Part shown: positions 36,556 through 45,560 of the stretch, piece after piece
Numbering within the stretch: position 1 is the stretch's first letter
How the letters are laid out: every line of letters starts with the position of its first letter
Assembly (NCBI RefSeq): GCF_030818075.1
Contig: NZ_JAUSZZ010000001.1
Location: 1,240,001 to 1,304,000, forward strand
Direction of reading: 5' to 3'
DNA length: 64,000 nt
Source of the DNA: Microbacterium proteolyticum
GTDB taxonomy: Bacteria > Actinomycetota > Actinomycetes > Actinomycetales > Microbacteriaceae
Program-made: the position numbers and the translations under genes
The notes under the pieces: generated by a model
Databases searched by the model: none
Seen by the model: only the letters and a program-made list of their open reading frames with translations
What the model was told of the DNA's origin: nothing

Positions 36556-37569
36556 ATGGTCGGTTATCGCTATCTCGGAAACAGTGGATTCAAGATCTCG
36601 GAGATCACCCTCGGCAACTGGGTGACCCATGGCTCGCAGGTCGGTGACGACGCCGCGATCGCGACGGTGCACGCCGCGCTCGACGCCGGCATCACGACGT
36701 TCGACACCGCCGACACGTACGCCAACACGGCGGCAGAGACGGTGCTCGGCAGGGCCCTCGAGGGTCAGCGCCGCGAGTCGCTCGAGATCTTCACGAAGGT
36801 GTACTTCCCCACCGGCCCCATGGGGCCGAACGACACCGGGCTCAGCCGCAAGCACATCATGGACTCCATCAACGGGTCGCTGAAGCGCCTGGGCACCGAC
36901 TACGTCGACCTCTACCAGGCGCACCGATTCGACTACGAGACCCCGCTGGAAGAGACGTTCCAGGCCTTCGCCGACGTGGTCCGCCAGGGTAAGGCGCTGT
37001 ACATCGGCGTCTCGGAGTGGACCGCCGAGCAGTTGCGCGAGGGTCACGCGCTGGCGAAGCAGCTCGGCATCCAGCTCATCTCGAACCAGCCGCAGTACTC
37101 CATGCTGTGGCGCGTGATCGAGGGCAAGGTCGTGCCGACCAGCGAAGAGCTGGGCATTTCGCAGATCGTCTGGTCGCCGATGGCGCAGGGTGTGCTGAGC
37201 GGAAAGTACCTGCCCGGTCAGCCCGTGCCCGAGGGCTCGCGCGCGACCGACGAGAAGAGCGGTGCCACGTTCATCAAGCGGTTCCTGCGCGATGACGTGC
37301 TCGAAGCGGTGCAGCGCCTCAAGCCGATCGCCGACGGGGCCGGGCTCAGCCTGCCGCAGCTCGCGATCGCGTGGGTGCTGCAGAACCCGAACATCGCTGC
37401 CGCTCTCGTGGGGGCCTCCCGCCCCGAACAGCTCGCCGACACCGTGAAGGCATCGGGCGTGACCCTGGATGCCGGTACCCTCGCCGCGATCGACGCGGCG
37501 CTCGGAGACGCGGTGTTCTCCGACCCCGAGAACACGTACGAGGTGTCGCCGAAGCAGCGCCTGGTCTGA
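36556..37569 (+). CDS. Aldo/keto reductase
   Basis: 337-residue NADPH-dependent aldehyde/ketone reductase of the voltage-channel beta-subunit-like AKR branch. Catalytic tetrad visible: D50 and Y55 in FDTADTYANT, K81 in IFTKVYF and H123 in YQAHRFD. NQPQYSMLWR and WSPMAQGVLSGKYLPG are typical of this branch, and the NADPH-binding ALVGASRPEQL closes the barrel. ATG at 36556 follows GGAGGG closely. Monocistronic; the physiological substrate is unknown. Confidence 0.92.
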   Translation: MVGYRYLGNSGFKISEITLGNWVTHGSQVGDDAAIATVHAALDAGITTFDTADTYANTAAETVLGRALEGQRRESLEIFTKVYFPTGPMGPNDTGLSRKHIMDSINGSLKRLGTDYVDLYQAHRFDYETPLEETFQAFADVVRQGKALYIGVSEWTAEQLREGHALAKQLGIQLISNQPQYSMLWRVIEGKVVPTSEELGISQIVWSPMAQGVLSGKYLPGQPVPEGSRATDEKSGATFIKRFLRDDVLEAVQRLKPIADGAGLSLPQLAIAWVLQNPNIAAALVGASRPEQLADTVKASGVTLDAGTLAAIDAALGDAVFSDPENTYEVSPKQRLV

Positions 37570-37673
37570 CGCGGGCGGATCAGCGGGTCGGGCGTTCACG
37601 CCCGGCCCGCTTTCGCGTGCGTGCGCCGTGCGCGGGGGCGCACGCGGCGCGCGGCGCGGCCGGCTCGGGCCGC

Positions 37674-37749
37674 GAGATGACCCGGTCTGCGCGAGATCAC
37701 CCGTGATTCGGCGGAATCGCGTGTCATCTCGGGCGGATCGCGTGATCTC
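37674..37749. repeat. Long imperfect palindrome, family C
   Basis: 36-base arms around a four-base loop. The left arm is built of two near-direct repeats, GCGAGATGACCCG and GCGAGATCACCCG; the right arm mirrors them. About 27 of 36 positions pair. It lies in the 319-base gap between the aldo/keto reductase and DUF4407-like genes; the rest of that gap is GC-rich without other structure that I can see. It has the same four-unit architecture as family A but an unrelated sequence. Confidence 0.82.
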
Positions 37750-37888
37750 GGCGCGCGACGCGACCGCGGGCGGCTGCGCGCAGGGCGCCCCGGCCGGGCG
37801 GCGGCGGCCCGCCAGAGCGGCGGCCGCGCGGTGCCGGGCCTCAGGCGCCGCACAGGGTCCGGAAGGGAGCGCGTCGTACCCTGTGCGA

Positions 37889-39568
37889 ATGTCCTTTTCC
37901 GCTCACCGGCCCGGCCGTTTCGGCTCCGACGGTCGTATCGAGTTCACGACGGACGAGGAACGCGAGCAGTATCTCGACGACATCCTCGCCGCGCAGAACG
38001 CGGCGAAGCCCGAGACCGCCGCTCACGATCACACCGCCGAGCCCTGGGGCGCCCCCTCTTCCGGCGACGCGCCGCGCGACCCGTTCCTCGACGACGACCC
38101 CCTCCCGTCCGACCGCGACGCGACCGCCGTGCTCGACCGCGACGAGACCGCGATGCTCGACCGCGATGAGACCGCGGTGCTCGACCGCGACGAGACCGCC
38201 GTGCTCGACCGCGAAACCGAGGCCCCGGTCCCCGAGGTCGTGAGCGACGTCGACCCCGAGAAGGCTCCGCCCGCAACGCCCGCCCCCGTGGCATCCGAGC
38301 CCCGCCCGACGCGGCTCCGCCGCCACGACCCCCGTCGCCCGAGCCTGTCGCTCGTCCGTCGCATGGCCGTGCTCGGCGGCGCCGACAACGACGTGCTCGA
38401 CGAGGTGCCCGAAGAGGTGCCGCGCTTCGTGCAGATGTTCCTCGTGCTGGCGGGTACGGCGCTCGTCTCGGCGTTGTCGATGATGTTCGCGCTGCTCACG
38501 GGTGTGCGCGTCAGCATCCTGCTCGCCATCCCCCTCGCCCTCGTGTGGGGGCTCATCATCTTCAACCTCGACCGCTTCCTCACCTCGACGATGCGCTCGA
38601 CCAAGAACCTCTTCCGGCTGCTCGGCCTCGCCCTGCCGCGCGTGATTATGGCCGCGCTGATCGGCGTCGTGGTGGCCGAGCCGCTCGTGCTGCAGATCTT
38701 CCAGAACGACATCGTGCGCGAGGTCAACTCCACCAACGTCACCCAGGCGCTGAGCGATCAGGATGCCGTCACCAACGGCCCCGAGAAGCAGGCGCTCGAC
38801 GCAGCGACCGCGCAGGTCTCGGCGCTCGAGAACCAGGCGGCGACCGGCATCGTGACCGGAACGTCGTCGACGTCGGCGGAGTCCGCCGCCGCGCAGCAGA
38901 CCGTGGATCAGCTCACGCAGCAGCTCGCCGCGCAGCAGACCGTGATCGACCAGGCGCGGGCGGTGTACCAGTGCGAGCTCACGGGTCAGGGCGCGGGAAC
39001 CGTCCCGGGCTGCACCGGTCTGGCCGGCAGCGGCGCGAGCTCCGACGCCGCGCAGGCGCAGCTGCAGCAGGCGCAGTCGGCGTACGACTCGCTGTCGACG
39101 CAGCTGCAGCAGGCGCAGTCGACCCTCGCGGCCGCGAACACCGCGGGCGCGGCTGCGGCGGCATCCACTGCCGACGCCAACAAGCAGCAGGCGCAGGATC
39201 AACTTCCCGCAGCGCGCGCGCAGTACGAGTCGGCACTCGCGGCATACAACGCGCGCGCGGAGTCCGTCGCCGACGGCAACGCGGGAGCCGTGGGCCTGCT
39301 CAGCCAGATCACGGCACTCGAGCGGTTGTCCGACCGCGAGCCGGTGCTGCGCTGGGCGCACTACCTGATCGCCGCGCTGTTCTTCATGATCGAGCTGCTG
39401 CCCGTGCTCGTGAAGGTGCTGACCGGATTCGGTGGACCGTCGCTGTACGAGAAGGCCGAGAAGATGCGCGGGCAGATCGCCCTCGACCGGGTCACGGCCC
39501 GCACCTACCGTAAGCGCGCCGACATCATCGCCGACGAGGCGAACAAGGTCCCCGCCGCGGTGACCTGA
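37889..39568 (+). CDS. DUF4407-like membrane protein
   Basis: 559 residues. The N-terminal 150 are acidic and disordered, including four copies of an eight-residue unit (D-E-T-A-V-L-D-R). Four hydrophobic helices follow: MFLVLAGTALVSALSMMFALL, ILLAIPLALVWGLIIFNLDRFL, RVIMAALIGVVVAEPLVLQIF and, near the C-terminus, YLIAALFFMIELLPVLVKVL. Between the last two lies about 200 residues of Gln/Ala-rich coiled coil predicted outside the cytoplasm. NLDRFLTSTMR and EKMRGQIALDRVTARTYRKRAD are typical of DUF4407 proteins. Function unknown. The stop overlaps the Nudix start by one base. Confidence 0.82.
   Translation: MSFSAHRPGRFGSDGRIEFTTDEEREQYLDDILAAQNAAKPETAAHDHTAEPWGAPSSGDAPRDPFLDDDPLPSDRDATAVLDRDETAMLDRDETAVLDRDETAVLDRETEAPVPEVVSDVDPEKAPPATPAPVASEPRPTRLRRHDPRRPSLSLVRRMAVLGGADNDVLDEVPEEVPRFVQMFLVLAGTALVSALSMMFALLTGVRVSILLAIPLALVWGLIIFNLDRFLTSTMRSTKNLFRLLGLALPRVIMAALIGVVVAEPLVLQIFQNDIVREVNSTNVTQALSDQDAVTNGPEKQALDAATAQVSALENQAATGIVTGTSSTSAESAAAQQTVDQLTQQLAAQQTVIDQARAVYQCELTGQGAGTVPGCTGLAGSGASSDAAQAQLQQAQSAYDSLSTQLQQAQSTLAAANTAGAAAAASTADANKQQAQDQLPAARAQYESALAAYNARAESVADGNAGAVGLLSQITALERLSDREPVLRWAHYLIAALFFMIELLPVLVKVLTGFGGPSLYEKAEKMRGQIALDRVTARTYRKRADIIADEANKVPAAVT
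38117..38212 (+). repeat. Four 24-base coding repeats in the DUF4407-like gene
   Basis: Four in-frame units encode DATAVLDR, DETAMLDR, DETAVLDR and DETAVLDR. They differ mainly at third positions. Being near identical they may vary in number by slippage. Confidence 0.85.
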
Positions 39569-40044
39569 TGGTCGTGTGGAGCGCGGGACTCCTGCTGTAC
39601 CGGCTGACGCCGGCGCCGCAGGTGCTCGTTGCGCACATGGGCGGGCCGTTCTGGGCGAAGAAGGACGCCGGAGCGTGGTCGATCCCGAAGGGCGAGTACG
39701 ACCCCGACAGCGAGGGTGCCCTGGATGCCGCGCGGCGCGAGTTCCGCGAGGAACTCGGCGTCGAGCCGCCCGACGTCGAATGGGCCGAGCTCGGCACCTT
39801 CGCGTACTCCAGCGGCAAGAAGGTGGTCGTGTTCACGGGCGACGGCGCCGGGTTCACGGCATCCGGCTTCGTGTTCGGGGAGTTCGAGATGGAGTGGCCG
39901 CCGCGTTCTGGCCGCACGGCGTCATTCCCCGAGGTCGACCGCGCCGAGTGGATGGACCTGGATGCCGCCCGCGACGCACTCGTGAAGGGGCAGCGTCCCG
40001 CGATCGATGCGCTGGCCGCGGCGCTGGAGGCTCTCCCCGGCTGA
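39568..40044 (+). CDS. Nudix hydrolase
   Basis: 158-residue NUDIX-fold protein. The Nudix helix is GEYDPDSEGALDAARREFREELGV, with the metal-binding REFREELG intact; one extra residue separates the first Gly and Glu compared with the strict consensus. WSAGLLLYR at the start and GPFWAKKDAGAWSIPKGEY resemble the MutT-like group of actinobacteria thought to act on nucleotide or NDP-linked substrates. The ATG overlaps the DUF4407-like stop (TGATG). Convergent with the MDR gene across a 240-base GC-rich gap in which I see nothing. Confidence 0.86.
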   Translation: MVVWSAGLLLYRLTPAPQVLVAHMGGPFWAKKDAGAWSIPKGEYDPDSEGALDAARREFREELGVEPPDVEWAELGTFAYSSGKKVVVFTGDGAGFTASGFVFGEFEMEWPPRSGRTASFPEVDRAEWMDLDAARDALVKGQRPAIDALAAALEALPG

Positions 40045-40285
40045 TCGGCCCTCCCACGGCTCGGTACGTGCCGGTGCGGGCCCGGTGCCGCTCGGCGCGG
40101 GCCGCCGGGCGCGTGCGCAACGCAGGAGAACTGGGGGTGGCTCGGGGGTGGTGCCCCGTGCTTCCGGGGGTGGCGCACGAGCGTGGGGTCGGGCGGCGCG
40201 AGCCGGTACGGGCGCGGCGCCGCGCCAGCGTGGGGGCGGGCTGTGTGCCGGTGTGCGCGTCAGCCCGCGCCCGACCCCGCCCCGC

Positions 40286-41257
40286 TCAGGGGCGCAGCAG
40301 CACCTTGCCGACGCGGGGCGAGTCACTCGCCGTGACCGCGTCGACGATGTCGTCGAGACCGAAGGTCGCCGCAACGGGCAGCGTCACGGTGCCGTCGACG
40401 AGGTAACGCGAGAGCTCTCCGAACAGGGCGCCGCGGGTGTCGGCATCCATCGTCTTGCTGACGACGCTGCCCCAGAAACCCTTCACGGTGGCCTGGCGGA
40501 AGATGAGGTCGCCGGCGCCGAGCTCGAGTTTGCCCGCGCCCATCGAGCCGAAGATCACGAGGGTGCCGGTCTCGCTGAGCAGCGAGAGCACCTGGCCCGC
40601 GGCGGGCCCGCCGACGGAGTCGACGCCCGCGACGACCCTCGCGCCGTCGGCAAGGGCGAGGGCCTTCTCGCGCCAGTCGTCGGCGTCGGTCGACACGACG
40701 TTGTCGATGCCCTGCTCTGCGAGTTCGGCGACGGCGCTCTGGCGGCGCACGAGGCCGATGACGTGGATGCCGCGGGCCTTCGCGATCTGCGCGACCATGC
40801 GGCCGACCGCACCGTTGGCGGTGTTCTGCACGATCCAGTCGCCGGCTTCTAGGTCGAGCGAGTGCAACAGGCTGATGGCGCTGAACGGCATGGCGACGAG
40901 CTGCGCGGCGACCTCGTCGGACAGCGCGTCGGAGACGGGGATGAGGCCCGCGGCGGGCGCGATGACGTACTCGGCCCACACGCCGAACGTGCCGCCGGTG
41001 GCCACGCGCTGGCCGATCTCGAGCGAGACGCCGTCGCCGACGGCATCCACGATTCCGACGGCCTCGGTGCCGGCTCGGGCCGGGAGCTCGGGCTTGAAAC
41101 CGTAGGTGCCGCGGATGGTCCACAGATCGTGGTTGTGAATGGGCGAGAGGATGACGCGCAGGCGCACCTCGCCGGGGCCGGGGGTCGGGGTCTCGACCTC
41201 TTCGACGCCGAGGACGTCGGCGGGTTCGCCGAACTGGTGGTGGATGACTGCGCGCAT
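40286..41257 (-). CDS. MDR-superfamily quinone/enoyl reductase
   Basis: 323-residue zinc-free medium-chain reductase, NADPH type. The N-terminal catalytic domain shows HHQFGEPADVLGVEEV and the GTEAVGIVDAVGDGV strand. The Rossmann segment is NTANGAVGRMVAQIAKARGIHVIGLVRR (about 143-170), with Arg residues favouring NADP. No structural-zinc cysteine cluster is present. HNHDLWTIRGTYG resembles trans-2-enoyl reductase/quinone oxidoreductase members. Divergent from a TetR gene with an inverted repeat between, so it is probably repressed by it. Confidence 0.87.
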   Translation of the reverse strand: MRAVIHHQFGEPADVLGVEEVETPTPGPGEVRLRVILSPIHNHDLWTIRGTYGFKPELPARAGTEAVGIVDAVGDGVSLEIGQRVATGGTFGVWAEYVIAPAAGLIPVSDALSDEVAAQLVAMPFSAISLLHSLDLEAGDWIVQNTANGAVGRMVAQIAKARGIHVIGLVRRQSAVAELAEQGIDNVVSTDADDWREKALALADGARVVAGVDSVGGPAAGQVLSLLSETGTLVIFGSMGAGKLELGAGDLIFRQATVKGFWGSVVSKTMDADTRGALFGELSRYLVDGTVTLPVAATFGLDDIVDAVTASDSPRVGKVLLRP

Positions 41258-41288
41258 GGATTCCTCCTGTGGTTATTTTGTAACGACC

Positions 41289-41303
41289 GGTCTAATATAG
41301 ACC
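41289..41303. promoter_or_regulatory. Operator-like inverted repeat between MDR and TetR genes
   Basis: GGTCTA-ATA-TAGACC is a perfect 15-base inverted repeat, 32 bases upstream of the MDR start, in an AT-rich patch (TTATTTTGTAACGACCGG). TetR-family repressors controlling divergent oxidoreductases often bind TAGACCNGTCTA-like sites, so this is a good candidate operator. TAATAT inside it could be a -10 box for the rightward promoter. Confidence 0.6.
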
Positions 41304-41389
41304 TCGTGGTCGGCAACGCAACAGCGCGGTCCGGTGGCTTCGGCGGGCTCGATCACCTCCGTTCCGCAGCCCCGTCGGTAGCGTGGCGG

Positions 41390-41467
41390 GAGGGCCCTGA
41401 GCTTGTCGAAGGGTCCGGAACTCACGGGACTCCCGGGGCCCGGTGGCTTCGACAGGCTCAGCCACCT
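41390..41467. repeat. Palindromic element E (TGAGCNTGTCGAAG type), intergenic copy
   Basis: Outer arms TGAGCTTGTCGAAG (41398-41411) and CTTCGACAGGCTCA (41447-41460), with flanking complementary bases making two hairpins, one being GGTGGCT...AGCCACC. It lies directly upstream of the TetR gene. Read on the minus strand it matches each of the three tandem units inside prpC (46189-46449). A degenerate half copy, GGTGGCTTCGGCGGGCTC, lies about 65 bases upstream at 41328. Confidence 0.88.
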
Positions 41468-41485
41468 CGAGAACGGAGAGAGAAC

Positions 41486-42076
41486 ATGGGCAGGACGCCG
41501 AGCTTCGAACGCTCCGTCGTCGTCGACGCCGCACGCGATGTGTTCTGGCGCCGCGGATACGCCGAGGCCGGCATCGCCGAGCTCGAGGAGGTGACGGGCC
41601 TGACCCGCTCGAGCATCTACAACGCCTTCGGCAGCAAGCGCGGCCTGTTCGATGCGGTGCTCGCGGCCTATCTTGACGACGTGGTCCGCTCGCGTCTGCG
41701 TCCCCTCGGCAGCGGAGATCCCGGCGCCCTCGAGGCATACGTCGCCGAGATGCGCGACGCGATCGCCGCCGACACCCCCCGCGCCCGGCTCGGCTGCCTA
41801 CTGCTGAACGCGGGCTCCTCGTCGCTGGCGAGCGACGACGCCGAGGTGCGCGCGCTGGTCTCGGGGTACGCCGCCGAGATGCGGGCCGCGATCCGCGCGG
41901 CCGTCGCCGATCGACGTCCCGATCTGACCCCGGATGCCGTGGACGCTCTCGCCGCGGTCTGCGCCTCGCTCGTGGTGGCCGGCCTCACCCTCGCCCGCGC
42001 CGACCGCGATGCGGCGCTGGCGACGTTGGCATCCATCCCGACGACCCTGCACTCCTGGGGTCCCGCCCCCGCCTGA
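41486..42076 (+). CDS. TetR family transcriptional regulator
   Basis: 196-residue repressor. The helix-turn-helix is VVDAARDVFWRRGYAEAGIAELEEVTGLTRSSIYNAFGSKRGLFDAVLAAY (residues 10-60). The C-terminal ligand domain contains RLGCLLLNAGSSSLASDDAEV, the TetR_C branch with LnxA/YjdC-like sequence. ATG at 41486 has GGAGAGAGA just upstream. Divergent from the MDR reductase and likely its repressor through 41289-41303. The palindromic element at 41390 separates promoter and gene. Confidence 0.88.
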   Translation: MGRTPSFERSVVVDAARDVFWRRGYAEAGIAELEEVTGLTRSSIYNAFGSKRGLFDAVLAAYLDDVVRSRLRPLGSGDPGALEAYVAEMRDAIAADTPRARLGCLLLNAGSSSLASDDAEVRALVSGYAAEMRAAIRAAVADRRPDLTPDAVDALAAVCASLVVAGLTLARADRDAALATLASIPTTLHSWGPAPA

Positions 42077-42152
42077 GCTGCGCTCCGCGCTCCGCGCGCT
42101 GTGCGTTCCGCCCGCTGCGCGTCCCGGCCGCTGCGCTCTGCCGCGCCTCGGC

Positions 42153-42218
42153 CGCGTGAGGGGTCACTTTTTGTCGCCGAGGAGACCCCGGCAGCGACAA
42201 ATTTTGACCCCTCACGCG
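42153..42218. repeat. Long imperfect palindrome, family B copy 2
   Basis: 27-base arms, left CGCGTGAGGGGTCA plus TTTTTGTCGCCG region, right CAGCGACAAATTTTGA then CCCCTCACGCG, loop 12 bases. The outer 14 bases pair perfectly. Same design as 21472. It sits in the 345-base gap after the TetR gene; the rest of the gap is a run of GCGGAGCGC-like low-complexity sequence followed by the gntR promoter region. Confidence 0.86.
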
Positions 42219-42331
42219 CGCGGAGCGCAGGCGGAGCATGGACGGAGCGCGCGCGGGCAACGCGGAGCGCGGGCGGAGCTCGGGCGGAGTACGCGCGGAG
42301 CGCCGGCCCGGAGCACGAGCGGAGGCGTGCT

Positions 42332-42397
42332 TGTGTATACGAAGAGCCCGTCGGGAACACTCGACCTCCCCAGGCCACCGCGACAATGCATACACTG
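42332..42397 (+). promoter_or_regulatory. Candidate promoter and operator for the prp operon
   Basis: GTGTATAC at 42333 and GCATACAC at 42389 are inverted copies of the same half-site (GTGTATNC), about 55 bases apart, just before the GntR gene at 42422. TACACT at 42391 can serve as a -10 box. GntR/FCD proteins bind GTATAC-type palindromes, so this is probably the autoregulatory region of the operon. Confidence 0.5.
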
Positions 42398-42421
42398 GAG
42401 TCATGACGTCGAGGGTGTCTC

Positions 42422-43051
42422 ATGCGAGCGAGTGACCGCGCGTATGCGACGCTTCTCGACGAGATCCAGTCCGGCGCACTGCCCCCCGGCGCCGTTCTCG
42501 GCGAGGTCGAGCAATCGACGCGCCTCGGGGTGAGCCGCACGCCTCTGCGCGAGGCGCTTCGTCGTCTGGCATCCGATGGCCTCGTCGCCCAGGCCTCGCC
42601 TCGCGTGACCGTCGTGGCCGGGATCGACGCCGACGACATCCGTGCGCTGTTCGAGCTGCGTCGGGCGCTCGAGACCGAGGCCGCCCGGCTCGCCGCGCAC
42701 CGCGGCGACCGTCGCGTCTTCCGCGCGCTCGCCGTGGAGTTGGCCGATGTCGACACCGCCGACACCGACGCGTACTACGCCCTCATCGCGCGCTTCGACG
42801 CGGCGGTCGACGCCGCCGTCGACAACCCGTATCTCTCCGCTGCCCTGCGCAGCGTCCGCACGCATCTCGTGCGCGTGCGCCGCATGGCCCGCTTCAACCC
42901 CCTTCGCCTGTCGGCCTCGGCCGGGGAGCATGGATTGATCGCGCGAGCGATCGGTGCCGGCGACCCCGAACTCGCCGCGCACGCCACCCATGTGCACCTG
43001 CACAACGCCCTGACCACCATCCTCGAAGCCCTGACGGAGGACCCCTCATGA
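42422..43051 (+). CDS. GntR family regulator (FCD) of the 2-methylcitrate operon
   Basis: 209-residue regulator. The winged helix is residues 5-70 ([45 protein letters not shown]). The FCD domain follows from about 85, with metal-binding pattern D in [13 protein letters not shown] and H in [10 protein letters not shown] and THVHLHNAL. First gene of the prp operon and overlapped by the prpD start (ATGA), so it very probably senses a methylcitrate-cycle intermediate or propionyl derivative. In other actinobacteria prp operons use various regulators, including GntR types. Confidence 0.88.
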   Translation: MRASDRAYATLLDEIQSGALPPGAVLGEVEQSTRLGVSRTPLREALRRLASDGLVAQASPRVTVVAGIDADDIRALFELRRALETEAARLAAHRGDRRVFRALAVELADVDTADTDAYYALIARFDAAVDAAVDNPYLSAALRSVRTHLVRVRRMARFNPLRLSASAGEHGLIARAIGAGDPELAAHATHVHLHNALTTILEALTEDPS

Positions 43052-44574
43052 CGATCACCCACCACGTGCGCGTGCACCGCAGCGACGAGAACCTCGCCCG
43101 CGAGGGGCAGCTCGCCTGGGCCCTCGCCCGCGTCGCGGTCGACCCGGTGGGCGTCGACGACGACGTGGTCGACATGATCGTCAACCGCCTCATCGACAAC
43201 GCCGCCGTCGCCGCAGCCTCGCTCACGCGCCAGCCCGTGAGTGCCGCACGTCAGCAGGCCCTCGACCACCCCGTGTCGATCGGCGGCTCGGGTGCGACGG
43301 TCTTCGGATGCCTCCTCGAGCGGCGCACGAGCCCCGAGTGGGCCGCGTGGGCCAACGGTGTCGCCGTGCGCGAGCTCGACTACCACGACACCTTCCTCGC
43401 CGCCGATTACTCGCACCCGGGAGACAACATCCCGCCCGTGCTCGCCGTCGCCCAGCACACCGGCCGTGACGGCGCCGCGCTGGTGCGGGCACTTGCCACG
43501 GCGTACGAGATCCAGATCGACCTCGTGCGGGCGATCAGCCTGCACAAGCACAAGATCGACCACGTCGCCCACCTCGGCCCCGCCGCGGCCGCCGGTATCG
43601 GCACCCTGCTCGATCTCGACCAGGAGACGATCTACCAGGCCATCGGTCAGGCCCTTCACACCACCACCGCCACGCGCCAATCGCGCAAGGGCGAGATCTC
43701 CACGTGGAAGGCGCACGCCCCCGCCTTCGCGGGCAAGATGGCGATCGAGGCCGTCGACCGCGCGATGCGCGGCGAGACCAGCCCCTCGCCGATCTACGAG
43801 GGTGAGGACGGCGTGATCGCCTGGCTGCTCGACGGCCGCGACGCCTCGTACGACGTGCCGCTGCCCGGCGACGGCGAGAGCAAGCGCGGCATCCTCGATT
43901 CGTACACGAAGGAGCACTCGGCCGAGTATCAGGCGCAGGCGTGGATCGACCTCGCCCGTCGCCTCGGCACGGAGCGCCCCGACCTGCGCGACCCGGCGAA
44001 CGTGGCATCCATCGTCCTGCACACGAGCCACCACACGCACTACGTGATCGGCTCGGGCGCCAACGACCCGCAGAAGTACGACCCCACCGCCTCGCGCGAG
44101 ACGCTCGACCACTCGATCCCGTACATCTTCGCCGTCGCGCTGCAGGACGGCGCCTGGCACCACGTCGACTCGTACGCCCCGGAGCGCGCGGGTCGCGACG
44201 ACACCGTCGCCTTGTGGCACAAGGTCACCACGGCGGAGGATGCCGAATGGACGCGCCGCTACCACTCCGAGGACCCGAACGAGAAGGCGTTCGGCGGCCG
44301 CGTCGTGATCACCCTCGCCGACGGATCGACGGTGGAGGACGAGATCGCCGTCGCCGACGCCCACCCGCTCGGCGCCCGGCCGTTCGCGCGGGAGGACTAC
44401 ATCCGCAAGTTCCGTACGCTCGCCGAACCCGTGCTGCTGCCCGAGGAGATCGAGCGCTTCCTCGAGCTCGTGCAGCGCCTGCCCGAGCTGACGCCCGCCG
44501 AGGTCATGCAGCTGACGATCGTCGCGAAGCCCGGCGTGCTGGCGCTGGCGCCGGCGCCGAAGGGGCTGTTCTGA
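43048..44574 (+). CDS. prpD: 2-methylcitrate dehydratase PrpD
   Basis: 508-residue MmgE/PrpD-family enzyme that dehydrates 2-methylcitrate to cis-2-methylaconitate. Family blocks visible: [19 protein letters not shown] near the start, [36 protein letters not shown] (about 100-135), [40 protein letters not shown] and [15 protein letters not shown]. Length is normal. Followed 67 bases later by prpB. Presence of prpD, prpB and prpC in order fixes the pathway. Confidence 0.95.
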   Translation: MTITHHVRVHRSDENLAREGQLAWALARVAVDPVGVDDDVVDMIVNRLIDNAAVAAASLTRQPVSAARQQALDHPVSIGGSGATVFGCLLERRTSPEWAAWANGVAVRELDYHDTFLAADYSHPGDNIPPVLAVAQHTGRDGAALVRALATAYEIQIDLVRAISLHKHKIDHVAHLGPAAAAGIGTLLDLDQETIYQAIGQALHTTTATRQSRKGEISTWKAHAPAFAGKMAIEAVDRAMRGETSPSPIYEGEDGVIAWLLDGRDASYDVPLPGDGESKRGILDSYTKEHSAEYQAQAWIDLARRLGTERPDLRDPANVASIVLHTSHHTHYVIGSGANDPQKYDPTASRETLDHSIPYIFAVALQDGAWHHVDSYAPERAGRDDTVALWHKVTTAEDAEWTRRYHSEDPNEKAFGGRVVITLADGSTVEDEIAVADAHPLGARPFAREDYIRKFRTLAEPVLLPEEIERFLELVQRLPELTPAEVMQLTIVAKPGVLALAPAPKGLF

Positions 44575-44641
44575 TGCGCGGCGGCGGGTGCGCGCCGACC
44601 CTGCCGGTCCGCGAGCTGTCCCTGCGCGAGGGAGCTCGCTG

Positions 44642-45541
44642 ATGCTGTACGCCCAGACCCCCGCGGCCGACAAGCGCCGCACGCTGCGCGAGAAGCTGGC
44701 ATCCGGGGAGCTCGTGCAGATGCCGGGAGCGTTCAACCCGTTGTCGGCCCGGCTCATCGAGCGGAAGGGGTTCGACGGCGTCTACATCTCGGGCGCGGTG
44801 ATCGCCGCCGACCTGGGCCTGCCCGACATCGGCCTCACGACCCTCACCGAGGTCGCCGGGCGCGGCCAGCAGATCGCCCGCATGACGGAGCTGCCGGCGA
44901 TCATCGACGCCGACACCGGGTTCGGCGAGCCGATGAACGTCGCCCGCACGATCCAGACCCTCGAAGACGCGGGCCTCGCCGGAGCGCACATCGAGGACCA
45001 GGTCAATCCGAAGCGCTGCGGCCATCTCGACGGCAAGACCGTGGTGGATGCCGACACCGCCGTCAAGCGCATCCGCGCGGCCGTGGATGGCCGGCGCGAT
45101 CCGAACTTCCTCGTCATGGCCCGCACGGACGTGCGGGCGGTGGAGGGACTGGATGCCGCGATCGACCGCGCGAAGGCCCTGGTCGACGCCGGTGCCGACG
45201 CGATCTTCCCCGAGGCGATGCGCGACCTCGGCGAGTTCGAGGCGATGCGCGAGGCGCTCGACGTGCCGATCCTGGCGAACATGACCGAGTTCGGCAAGAG
45301 TGAGCTGTTCTCCACCGCGCAGCTGCGCGACGCGGGCGTGAACCTGGTGATCTGGCCGGTGTCGCTGCTGCGGCTGGCGATGGGCGCGGCCGGCCGCGGC
45401 CTGGACGCCCTGGCATCCGAGGGCCACCTGCGCGACCAGCTCGGCGACATGCAGCACCGCGCCGACCTTTACGACCTCGTCGACTACGAGGGCTACACCC
45501 GCTTCGACGCCGACGTGTTCGACTTCACCGTGGAACGCTGA
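44642..45541 (+). CDS. prpB: 2-methylisocitrate lyase PrpB
   Basis: 299-residue isocitrate-lyase/PEP-mutase barrel enzyme that splits 2-methylisocitrate to pyruvate and succinate. Active-site Cys is C126 in KRCGH, and metal-binding DADTGFG lies at about residues 86-92. VYISGAVIAADLGLPDIGLTT and MTEFGKSELFS are typical of PrpB. ATG at 44642; an in-frame ATG at 44588 lacks a ribosome site. Followed by a short hairpin element and prpC. Confidence 0.95.
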   Translation: MLYAQTPAADKRRTLREKLASGELVQMPGAFNPLSARLIERKGFDGVYISGAVIAADLGLPDIGLTTLTEVAGRGQQIARMTELPAIIDADTGFGEPMNVARTIQTLEDAGLAGAHIEDQVNPKRCGHLDGKTVVDADTAVKRIRAAVDGRRDPNFLVMARTDVRAVEGLDAAIDRAKALVDAGADAIFPEAMRDLGEFEAMREALDVPILANMTEFGKSELFSTAQLRDAGVNLVIWPVSLLRLAMGAAGRGLDALASEGHLRDQLGDMQHRADLYDLVDYEGYTRFDADVFDFTVER

Positions 45542-45560
45542 GGCCGCTCCACCACCGATG

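Noticed and set aside
42077..42421. Small protein gene in the gap before the prp regulator
   Set aside because: Open frames here are Arg/Ala-rich repeats of a GCGGAGCGC-type motif interrupted by the palindrome, without a start signal.
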